From the NCBI GenBank assembly GCA_019828595.1, contig JAHQRK010000015.1, positions 868,001 to 932,000 on the forward strand: a stretch of 64,000 nucleotides of DNA, read 5' to 3'. A model generated the notes under the pieces. The model saw only the letters and a list, made by a program, of their open reading frames with translations. It was not told where the DNA came from and searched no databases. The stretch comes from Aphanomyces cochlioides. Its lineage: Eukaryota > Oomycota > Saprolegniomycetes > Saprolegniales > Verrucalvaceae. Each line of letters opens with the position of its first letter. Position 1 is the stretch's first letter. The position numbers and the translations under genes are program-made. Shown piece after piece: positions 41,278-48,210 of this stretch.

Positions 41278-43494
41278 ATGTCTAATTCTGTTTATAATCC
41301 AAATAATTATTATGATCCATCGTCTGGATTGACACAGAATGCTGCTGATCAACTATACTTATCAAAATCTGACATTCGTTTACCTCAAATAACATCAATT
41401 TCAGCTGGAGCTGCTTCAGCTAGTAAAGCTTTAGTTCTTGATGCAAGTAAAAACATATCAGGTATAAATAGTTTTTCAGCAAGCAGCATTACGCCAAATA
41501 TAACAGATTCAGCTAATGGATCAATATCGACTCCGTTTGCCGTTACGCATACATTATCTTCAGGTAGTCCTACTAATAATGGATTTGGGATTGCTATGAC
41601 TTTTAACGGCCCAAATCAAATAAACAATATAATTAGTTATGGCAGAATTTACTCAACTTGTCAATTGCAAACGTCAGGCCTTCATCAAGGTTCTTTGACT
41701 CTATCAAGTGTTTTTGCTGGAAATTTTGTGGATGTAATGACAATATCAACTTTGACTAGTACTAATAATAATTCAGTCGCTATTGCAGGTAACAATAGTA
41801 TTTTAAGCGTGACAAATGTTAGTTCTACTAATTTAACAGGAACTCTACAAACTGCTTCTCAACCAAATATAAATTCATTAGGATCTTCAAATTTATCTAT
41901 TGCTGGAACAACAAGTTTTACAAATACAAGCTCTTCCAATATATCGACTTCAAACTCAGTTCAGTTTGCGGGTGGCGCGTATATTGGAAAAAATTTATTA
42001 TTGAATGGTTGGCACTCAAATAACGCTCAATTCACAGGATCAAACCATATATCTTCAGCATCAGGTGGAGTGTCATTATACGATAATCCAATTTATTTCA
42101 GAGGACAAGCTGGAAACGATAGTAACCATGGAATAATGTACAGCGGAAATGGAAATTCATCTTGGAATAGTAATAATTGTTGGGGAAACAGCTCTACATA
42201 TTCCGTAGATGGACCAGTGCTCTGGGGTAATCAAGGAGTCATTTTAGGAAATTTAAATAGCAATGGAACTGAAACAATTTGTGCAACGTTTTCAGGAACA
42301 ACAACGCTTCTAAATGGTAAATTAAACGTTAATACGCCAACAACAACTAATAGTCAAGTCAATATTCAATCTTTTGGTTCAGCTTTAGCTTTCACATATG
42401 ATGCTAATCATTATACAAATTTCAATAGCCAATCTGATGGGACATTTAGTTTTACTCTTAATTCATTACAATCCACACCAACATATTTGCAATATTATTT
42501 TGGATCACCAAATTACTGGACTTTACCAGCATTTTCATTAGCTGGTGGTTCGCCGAGATTTAGACTTGATCTAGGGGCTGGAAATGGTGGAGGACCTTCT
42601 GATATTCAAATCTGTTTATATAATCCTTCCAATATTACGCCAACAAGCGGCTGGGGCTTCAACAACAGCGCTCTTCAGCATATATCATCTGGATCAAATG
42701 GACATAGATTTTATAGTTCGTATTCATTATCTGGGACAGGTTCTCAAACAGGCCTTGGAACGTTGATTGGTCAAATTGATCAATTTGGGAATATCAAAGC
42801 CCAGGCGGGTTTTCGATGTGTTGGAAGCAATCCGTTAGGATATTCGGGAGGAGGAGCTGAAATCGAATATATTAACTCAACAGCTCATTTCTTTGGTTAT
42901 AATCGAACAACGCTTTTGCAAACGGCTGTTCAACTTGGGGATGGGGTTTATCTTACTGCCCTTGGAGCTACTGGTATTGGGACACAAAACACCAGTCAAT
43001 ATCCTTTGGAAGTAGACTATAGCTCGCAAACAATTACAGGTAGCTATGGTTATCTTAACTCGTCTGGTAATGTTGGTTCATTAACTAATTCGGGATCGCA
43101 AAATTTCTCAGCAAAATTCAATGGACGCATAAACGTTGCTTTAGAAATTGACGTCAGTTCGGATAGACGTATTAAAGATGATATTAGAAATATCAGTGAA
43201 GAAGAAGCAACAAATTTTGTCAAAAAAATTAATCCTGTTTTCTATAAATTGAAAGCTGATAATTCTGAATCCTATGGATATATTGCTCAAGATATGCTAA
43301 AAGCTGGTGTAGATAGATTGATTCAAACACATCGTCAAGAAATAGATGAAACTATTGATGATGATGGTTTTGTGAGCCCTAAAGATGTCATATTTACGAT
43401 TGCTTATCAGAAGATCTGTTGCTTGTTGCATAAATATATACTTTTGCAAGATGATAGAATTTCATCTCTTGAAAAAAAATTAGAAGAGCTTTAA
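41278..43494 (+). CDS. Fibre/spike-like protein with S74 self-cleaving chaperone domain (738 aa)
   Basis: Residues 1-600 are Ser/Thr/Asn/Gly-rich and repetitive, as in trimeric beta-structured fibres (for example SLGSSNLSIAGTTSFTNTSS). The C-terminal 115 residues are a peptidase S74 intramolecular chaperone: SSDRRIKDDIRNI with the Ser and Lys five residues apart (about 627 and 632) matching the catalytic dyad, then INPVFYKL, YGYIAQDMLKAG and a terminal coiled coil ISSLEKKLEEL. Such domains trimerise phage tail fibres and then cut themselves off. Here the protein would be a host-attachment fibre of a Polinton virion. No signal peptide is seen. Confidence 0.85.
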   Translation: MSNSVYNPNNYYDPSSGLTQNAADQLYLSKSDIRLPQITSISAGAASASKALVLDASKNISGINSFSASSITPNITDSANGSISTPFAVTHTLSSGSPTNNGFGIAMTFNGPNQINNIISYGRIYSTCQLQTSGLHQGSLTLSSVFAGNFVDVMTISTLTSTNNNSVAIAGNNSILSVTNVSSTNLTGTLQTASQPNINSLGSSNLSIAGTTSFTNTSSSNISTSNSVQFAGGAYIGKNLLLNGWHSNNAQFTGSNHISSASGGVSLYDNPIYFRGQAGNDSNHGIMYSGNGNSSWNSNNCWGNSSTYSVDGPVLWGNQGVILGNLNSNGTETICATFSGTTTLLNGKLNVNTPTTTNSQVNIQSFGSALAFTYDANHYTNFNSQSDGTFSFTLNSLQSTPTYLQYYFGSPNYWTLPAFSLAGGSPRFRLDLGAGNGGGPSDIQICLYNPSNITPTSGWGFNNSALQHISSGSNGHRFYSSYSLSGTGSQTGLGTLIGQIDQFGNIKAQAGFRCVGSNPLGYSGGGAEIEYINSTAHFFGYNRTTLLQTAVQLGDGVYLTALGATGIGTQNTSQYPLEVDYSSQTITGSYGYLNSSGNVGSLTNSGSQNFSAKFNGRINVALEIDVSSDRRIKDDIRNISEEEATNFVKKINPVFYKLKADNSESYGYIAQDMLKAGVDRLIQTHRQEIDETIDDDGFVSPKDVIFTIAYQKICCLLHKYILLQDDRISSLEKKLEEL

Positions 43495-43744
43495 GAGCAT
43501 CTGATTAGGTAAGTTATCTGTAGGCAGAGCCGCAAGATAAACTTGCGCCTCTACAAGTCTGAAGGACTTGGGGGCGCGAGCCACCGAGTCCAAGGACTCC
43601 CCAGCTCGCTGGGCCATAGTATTAAATGGATTTTTTTGTTCACTTTGGTGTAGATGCAAGCTATTTGCTTGTGGAAAGCAAGAAACCGAAGGTTGCGGAC
43701 AATCTCTGATGTCGTTTATGCCTACAGCAAAGAGCTCGCTCTTT
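43495..43744. other. GC-rich hairpin cluster between convergent fibre and capsid genes
   Basis: This segment is GC-rich inside an AT-rich element. Several stem-loops follow one another: GCAAGATAAACTTGC, AAGTCTGAAGGACTT, GAGTCCAAGGACTC and, just before the capsid gene end, AAAGAGCTCGCTCTTT followed by T residues. It could be a bidirectional transcription terminator, a structured RNA or a DNA packaging/replication signal. No coding frame is convincing. Confidence 0.5.
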
Positions 43745-45088
43745 TTAACTTAACATTTCAACTTCTCCTGTTAAACGGTTAAGATTGAATTCACGTTCGT
43801 AGACGACTAAAGCAAGTAGATTTGCGCCTTGCGAGCAACCGTTGATACCAGAAATGGTTACTGCTTGTGGAACGTCTTTTTGAGTGATTCGAGAGCAGTC
43901 AGCAACAAGAACTCGATTCACAGTGCTCCAAGTTTGGAAATCGATCAAACCATTAGCAATTTCGTGGGTTAGTCCACCATTAATTGCGTGTAATTTAGAG
44001 AATTCATCATAGAAAGATTGGTAATCATAGGTTACAGTTTCATTGAAAACTGTTTCAGATCCGATTTGAACTTGGAAGTGGCGAATACTACTTCCTGGTT
44101 GACAAGTGTAAGGAGCTGAATCAAAGGGACTTGCAAATTGCTCTACATTAGTAGCAGTTACATAATGTCCTGATGATGTTTCGCTAAATGGAATCAATGC
44201 AATATATTTAATATTCTTCCAAGAACCAGATAAAGTCAAATTGATTGGAACATTCATTTGACCATCAATTGCTCCAAGACCAGCTCGTCCTTGAAAATAT
44301 TGAGCATAACAGTCTAAGAAACGAATAGTCTTGATTGGTCTTTGTACAATTTCAGTTGGGCGTGCTAGATCATAAAATGGAACATTGAGGCGAGCAGTTG
44401 TGTATGGGACAATGCTTCCTGTTTGTGCAACAGTGCATAGACTATTTTGAACTGGACCGAATGCTACTCGAAACGTAGCTGCTTTCGAAGCTGCGAGAAT
44501 ACCAGTCATGGGGTTATAAGCATTACCTGAAGCTACCATAATTGGGCACGTTCTACCGCTTGTAAGTACTGAAGATTTTAATTTCATTGTGTAGTTTGGT
44601 GGAGAAGCTGCATCGGTAGCTGCATCTATATCAACATATCCAGAGTTGATTTTAAGACGTAATTTGAGCTGAGGGTTACCCGTTAATTCTAATTCATTGA
44701 AGATAGGATGGAGATCGATCAAACGAATTTTCAACATGTGAACCCAATGTCCTGCATATGCCCCTGCTGCAACTGTTCCAGTATTATTAAGAGCAAAAGC
44801 ACCACGAGCATTTTGCTGTGCGATTGTTGAACTAACGCTTGCGCGTTGGGTTAGCCAATTAAAGGCGTTGATACCTCCATTAACACTACCTGTAGTTGGA
44901 TCAATTGTCGCTACACTTTGAGGATTAGAATAAATACGAGAGATAAATCCATTGTTTTCTGCTAAAGGTGCCTCCTGAAGTGTCAAACCAGTAGTAGCTG
45001 CTGGATTGCAGACCGTATTGTAAAAACCATCTCCCCCTGCTGAAGCTGCTGGTGTTCCAGAGGATCCACCTAATTCATCGAGTACCAA
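43745..45088 (-). CDS. MCP: Major capsid protein (double jelly-roll), C-terminal part, frame-broken
   Basis: This holds roughly 447 residues of the major capsid protein, including much of both jelly-roll domains. Segments such as VHMLKIRLIDLHPIFNELEL, then LKLRLKINSGY, and IKTIRFLDCYAQYFQG have the character of Polinton capsid proteins. The frame opens after a TAG, with no ATG at its 5' end, so it cannot start by itself. It overlaps the N-terminal part by 19 bp, in a frame shifted by -1. The combined length of about 600 residues is right for a Polinton capsid. Either one base is missing near 45075-45095 or a programmed shift occurs; no classical slippery heptamer is seen. Confidence 0.8.
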   Translation of the reverse strand: MVLDELGGSSGTPAASAGGDGFYNTVCNPAATTGLTLQEAPLAENNGFISRIYSNPQSVATIDPTTGSVNGGINAFNWLTQRASVSSTIAQQNARGAFALNNTGTVAAGAYAGHWVHMLKIRLIDLHPIFNELELTGNPQLKLRLKINSGYVDIDAATDAASPPNYTMKLKSSVLTSGRTCPIMVASGNAYNPMTGILAASKAATFRVAFGPVQNSLCTVAQTGSIVPYTTARLNVPFYDLARPTEIVQRPIKTIRFLDCYAQYFQGRAGLGAIDGQMNVPINLTLSGSWKNIKYIALIPFSETSSGHYVTATNVEQFASPFDSAPYTCQPGSSIRHFQVQIGSETVFNETVTYDYQSFYDEFSKLHAINGGLTHEIANGLIDFQTWSTVNRVLVADCSRITQKDVPQAVTISGINGCSQGANLLALVVYEREFNLNRLTGEVEMLS

Positions 45089-45543
45089 CTATCTGGAAAA
45101 TGAAGCGCATCGGCCCCATGTTTTAGCTGGTCGCTAGCGCTCCATCCTGTTTGATGGCGCAAATTATTCCAAAACAATTTGTAATCTGCTTCAGTAACTA
45201 TATCAGTTCCATTTAAAGTAACAGTGAGCGAGTCAACTACGTTCCAAACGCCAGCCTTCATGCCAACACAATATCGATTAATTGCTTTAGCAAATGCATC
45301 GGAACCTAAATTTTTCATAGTCACTACGTATGGTAAAGTAATGTAAGCATCTTTCAAAGAAGCAAAACCTTTAGAACCTTGAAGTTGAGAAGCGGCGTCG
45401 ATTGTGATAATACCTGACGAATAACTACCTTGATTGTTATCCGGAACATATGCCATTTTCTTACCCCGAGAGACTTCTACAGGAGCATCTTCTCTTTTGG
45501 AAGCATCAAGTAAATATTGATCAGCCAGTTGGTAGTCAGCCAT
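45070..45543 (-). CDS. MCP: Major capsid protein, N-terminal part (157 aa before frameshift)
   Basis: The start MADYQLADQYLLDASKREDA is preceded by a TATATATAAG element about 30 nt upstream. It continues with KKMAYVPDNNQGSYSSGIIT and VVDSLTVTLNGTDIVTEADY, the first strands of the first jelly-roll, and ends at a TAG after DSWYSMN. The downstream part is in another frame. Capsid assembly from this copy would fail unless the ribosome shifts frame or the break is an assembly error. Confidence 0.8.
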   Translation of the reverse strand: MADYQLADQYLLDASKREDAPVEVSRGKKMAYVPDNNQGSYSSGIITIDAASQLQGSKGFASLKDAYITLPYVVTMKNLGSDAFAKAINRYCVGMKAGVWNVVDSLTVTLNGTDIVTEADYKLFWNNLRHQTGWSASDQLKHGADALHFPDSWYSMN

Positions 45544-45614
45544 GATTGTTTATATTATTTTATAGACTTATATATACTTCTATTGAGACAAAAAATAGAA
45601 AAAAATATTAATGA

Positions 45615-45992
45615 ATGGATCTAATAAAAGGAATTACCTCTGATGACGAATTAATTGAATTAGCTAATTTATTAGATATTGAATTGGATGGAATATTTAC
45701 ACTTGATGAAATAAAGAAACCATTACCAAAAAATAGAAATTATATTATTTTGTTAGAAAATGGTGATGGAATTGGTCATTGGGTATGTACTTTCCATGAT
45801 CAATATTTTGATAGTGCTGGTGAACCACCTCCTCTTATTTTAGGTATAAAAAAATACAACCAAAAGCAGTATCAAAGTGCTTATAGAGAGTATTGTGGTA
45901 TTTGGTGTTTATTATTCCTATATGCTAAACAAAATCATCGTCCTGATTTACTTGATGGATATTATGACTTAAACGATAAAACATTTGAGTAA
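45615..45992 (+). CDS. PRO: Adenovirus-type capsid maturation protease (125 aa)
   Basis: A Ulp1/adenain-fold cysteine protease. Catalytic His55 is in GIGHWVCTF, Asp66 in QYFDSAGEPPP, Gln87 in YNQKQYQSAY (oxyanion hole) and Cys94 in REYCGIWCLLFLY. The order H-D-Q-C and the spacing fit the adenovirus and Polinton enzymes, and the protein is short as expected. Role: cleaves capsid precursors during virion maturation. It starts 71 bp from the divergent capsid gene start. All key residues are present, so it is probably active. Confidence 0.93.
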   Translation: MDLIKGITSDDELIELANLLDIELDGIFTLDEIKKPLPKNRNYIILLENGDGIGHWVCTFHDQYFDSAGEPPPLILGIKKYNQKQYQSAYREYCGIWCLLFLYAKQNHRPDLLDGYYDLNDKTFE

Positions 45993-45994
45993 AG

Positions 45995-46324
45995 CTAACT
46001 TTCTTCTTTTGGCGGGTTTCTTAAATTAATTAGCCCATCATACAGCATTGAACATTTCTCTCGAACGTATTGATTGGTCAATAACCAGTCGATGTATTGT
46101 GAATCAATTTGATGAATATGTTTTATTGATTTTCCTCTATATTTTCCCCATGTCATTGTATAACTGAGATCAGCGTTTTTAAATTTTTCTTGTAGATATT
46201 CTTTGATTTCCGGTCGAGAACTTAGTATCATTTCCTGAGTTAGCAACCATTTACAGTATGGTTGATTTGAATCAAAAACCTCCTGAATAGTCTTGTTCTT
46301 ATATCGCCCGAAATTTAATTCCAT
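45995..46324 (-). CDS. Tandem DUF3820-like (QSregVF-type) protein, 109 aa
   Basis: Two copies of one motif are seen: LNFGRYKNKTIQEVFDSNQP followed by YCKWLL (about 3-28), and MTWGKYRGKSIKHIHQIDSQ followed by YIDWLL (about 57-82). The pattern fGkYkGksi...d..Yi.Wl is that of the DUF3820 / putative quorum-sensing-regulated virulence factor family, also found in phages and large DNA viruses. A nucleic-acid-related role is often assumed but is not shown. TATATAGTATATAG precedes the ATG. It ends 2 bp from the protease stop. Confidence 0.7.
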   Translation of the reverse strand: MELNFGRYKNKTIQEVFDSNQPYCKWLLTQEMILSSRPEIKEYLQEKFKNADLSYTMTWGKYRGKSIKHIHQIDSQYIDWLLTNQYVREKCSMLYDGLINLRNPPKEES

Positions 46325-46481
46325 GGTTACTATATACTATATACCATATACTACGTACGTAGTAGTTTTTTAAAATTAATTATACGAAATTTTATAGGAG
46401 CGATTAAATTTTCTATATTATTATTTTATACAGGTATATTATTTTTCAAAGTGGTTTAACGACCAACGTCCATTTCGAAAA
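46325..46481. other. Composition boundary between viral part and Crinkler cargo
   Basis: Very AT-rich up to about 46450 with ATACTATATACCATATACTAC repeats, then an abrupt change to host-like composition at the Crinkler start. The switch point may mark where host DNA was captured. Confidence 0.5.
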
Positions 46482-47681
46482 ATGCTCAAGCTGTTCTGTG
46501 TCGTTGTTGGTGAAGGGAGATCTTTCTCCGTCAAGATTGATGCCTCTGAGTCAGTTGATGATCTCAAAGACAAGATCAAGGAAAAGATCAAGTATGATGG
46601 TCGTGCAGATGCTCTTCAGCTTTACAGCGTGGATGGTCTTGCACAAGACGAGAACGAGCAGTTTCTGCACAACGAGATCACGATTGACATGCCAAACTGC
46701 TCCTTGGACGATTTTGGTTCTAAAAAGAAATTGGCCACGACACGTCCTTTATCCTCGTACCCCCAACTAAATGACTCTTCCGTTGGGAGAATTCACGTGT
46801 TGGTGGTGGTTCATGTGGTGGTTACGGAGCAAGAGGCTCTCGGCGTGGCACCAACTACAACACATCGTCATCCCGAACGTCTCAAACGATGGGCTGCGAT
46901 CAATGCAATGATACGTCAGAAGAATCAACAGGCAAACCAGAAGACCACGGATGAAGACGCCAATACAAACAAAAAACGAAAAAAACGCGATGTTAACAAG
47001 ACTGACGGCTATTCGAGTCTTTGTTGGGAAGATATCAAATCAATTTACAACTTCGAAGATTCTTATGACCTTCAACCTAACGTTAGCGATATTCCTGATG
47101 CTGACATCCAGCTGCTCCTCGCTCGTATTCATGATTTGCGGGATCTCTATGGACAAGTCACGGATGGGAAAGAAGCCAAGAGATTGTTCTTTATCGCCCC
47201 GATCCTTGAGACAGTCAGTCGTCTGATCAAGGACGTCCGCATTTTAGTCGAAGAAGACGTGGCTGGGAAGAACGTGCTCCTGAATGGTCGATTCGAATTC
47301 GTGCTCAAGCGTGGCAAGAAGAGAATTTCACTTGTCGAAGCAAAGCGTGAAGATATGCAGCAAGGACTGGTTCAGAGTGTGACGGGGCTCGAAGCTCTTG
47401 CTGATGTTGAAAATCTATCTGTGACATATGGCATCGTGACTAATTTTCTCCTGTGGACGTTCGTGATCAGTGAAGACACGAAGGCCCGAAAGCATGAGTA
47501 TTCTCTCCGTACCGTCGAAACCATACCTTCGTTTGAAGGATTGAAAGAACTCGTCGGAATAATTTACGCGATGCTGATGCCTTCCGTAGAGAAAAAAGTC
47601 TGTATTGTGGAGGCAAAGAAGGATGATTTGTTGCAAGGGATGGCTCAAGATTTGTTGGCATGTGAAGTGCAGTCTGAGTAA
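46482..47681 (+). CDS. CRN: Crinkler (CRN)-like effector with nuclease-like C-terminus (399 aa), Polinton cargo
   Basis: The N-terminus MLKLFCVVVGEGRSFSVKID, ASESVDDLKDKIKEKIKYDG and ALQLYSVDG is the ubiquitin-like Crinkler header. A motif related to HVLVVVP appears as GRIHVLVVVHVVV at about 102-114, the usual junction to the effector part. A KKRKKRD stretch (about 165) could be a nuclear localisation signal. The C-terminus has GRFEFVLKRGKKRISLVEAK (about 268-288) followed by EDMQQGLVQ, a PD-(D/E)XK-like nuclease arrangement. A second copy of the last part, KKVCIVEAKKDDLLQGMAQD, follows before the stop. Crinklers are oomycete/fungal proteins that act in the nucleus of host or competitor cells. 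Base composition is much less AT-rich than the viral genes. It lies inside the terminal repeats. Confidence 0.85.
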   Translation: MLKLFCVVVGEGRSFSVKIDASESVDDLKDKIKEKIKYDGRADALQLYSVDGLAQDENEQFLHNEITIDMPNCSLDDFGSKKKLATTRPLSSYPQLNDSSVGRIHVLVVVHVVVTEQEALGVAPTTTHRHPERLKRWAAINAMIRQKNQQANQKTTDEDANTNKKRKKRDVNKTDGYSSLCWEDIKSIYNFEDSYDLQPNVSDIPDADIQLLLARIHDLRDLYGQVTDGKEAKRLFFIAPILETVSRLIKDVRILVEEDVAGKNVLLNGRFEFVLKRGKKRISLVEAKREDMQQGLVQSVTGLEALADVENLSVTYGIVTNFLLWTFVISEDTKARKHEYSLRTVETIPSFEGLKELVGIIYAMLMPSVEKKVCIVEAKKDDLLQGMAQDLLACEVQSE

Positions 47682-47853
47682 TGTACGTTTATGGTATCGT
47701 CACCAATTATGTTGAATGGAACTTTTAGCGAAACCTGAATGACAGAATTGAATTGGAGGGGTGTGCCTTGAATGTTGGACCTACTGGCCCTTCTTTGGAA
47801 ACTCTTGACAAGATTTGTGGAAAGATTTATGCCATGCTATCGGATGAGTAAGC
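47682..47853 (+). pseudogene. Out-of-frame tail of the Crinkler nuclease domain
   Basis: From 47682 another frame reads VYGIVTNYVEWNF, a TAG, then LNDRIELEGCALNVGPTGPS and CGKIYAMLSDE, TAA at 47851-47853. This resembles the end of the first nuclease copy (YGIVTNFLLWTF ... VGIIYAMLMPS). So the domain was partly duplicated and the last copy is broken by a frameshift and an in-frame TAG. Confidence 0.65.
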
Positions 47854-47952
47854 AGTACGTTGCTGTTTTTTATTAAGTCAATTTGAGTATTTCTTCGCAT
47901 ATGAGTCCTAAGAGAATACAAGAAATCACCTTCAGGGGTTTGTTTGTGACAT

Positions 47953-48204
47953 CAATTTTGAGAGCTTCACATATGAGTCATTCGATCGTTTATAAGACCC
48001 CTTCCATGTGTCGAGAATGATTCACCTTTTGTCATTGTTTCAACATAATCCACTTGTTTGGGTGAATGCTATCATCTGATGAAAAGGATGGAAAACCTTG
48101 ATATAGCATCATCAGACTCAGAATCAGCATACAGATGGGACGATTGGTTGGGGTGAGAACTTTTGAAAAAAAATTGACAGGCTGCGGCACTATCATATAC
48201 TACT
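47953..48204 (-). repeat. Right terminal inverted repeat of the Polinton
   Basis: The reverse complement of the left repeat, ending ATATACTACT at 48204. The outermost 150 bp are nearly identical to the left end and the inner part has more mismatches. It is followed by the target duplication. Confidence 0.92.
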
Positions 48205-48210
48205 ATGGTT
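48205..48210. repeat. Right target-site duplication ATGGTT of the Polinton
   Basis: Second copy of the 6-bp duplication, followed directly by GGGTCAAGGC of the transporter gene. Confidence 0.95.

Larger units (their letters stand above)
31115..48204 (+). mobile_element. Maverick/Polinton virus-like transposon, 17,090 bp, with Crinkler cargo
   Basis: It is bounded by inverted repeats of about 250 bp starting AGTAGTATAT and by the 6-bp duplication ATGGTT. Gene content from left: Cys-rich small protein, small basic protein, protein-primed PolB, integrase with chromodomain, a conserved 413-aa protein, small proteins, a membrane-active-like capsid protein and a zinc-finger protein. Then come penton-like minor capsid (minus), packaging ATPase (minus), S74 fibre (plus), major capsid (minus, frameshifted), protease (plus), a DUF3820-like protein (minus) and a Crinkler (plus). 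The viral section is markedly AT-rich with AT-ending codons; the Crinkler has host-like composition. The full replication, integration and capsid gene set makes this a potential virus, but the capsid frameshift argues against current particle production from this copy. Confidence 0.95.

Noticed and set aside
43513..43620. Possible tRNA or ribozyme in the GC-rich segment of the Polinton
   Set aside because: The hairpins do not give a cloverleaf with T- and D-arm consensus, and I see no hammerhead core; kept only as a structured segment.
45070..45095. Programmed -1 ribosomal frameshift in the capsid gene
   Set aside because: No X-XXY-YYZ heptamer is visible in the 19-bp overlap; a simple indel is more likely, although recoding is not excluded.
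31115..48204. Virophage or giant-virus integration instead of a Polinton
   Set aside because: The retroviral-type integrase, 6-bp target duplication, AG-starting terminal repeats and protein-primed polymerase together fit a Maverick/Polinton; no giant-virus polymerase or RNA-polymerase genes are present.
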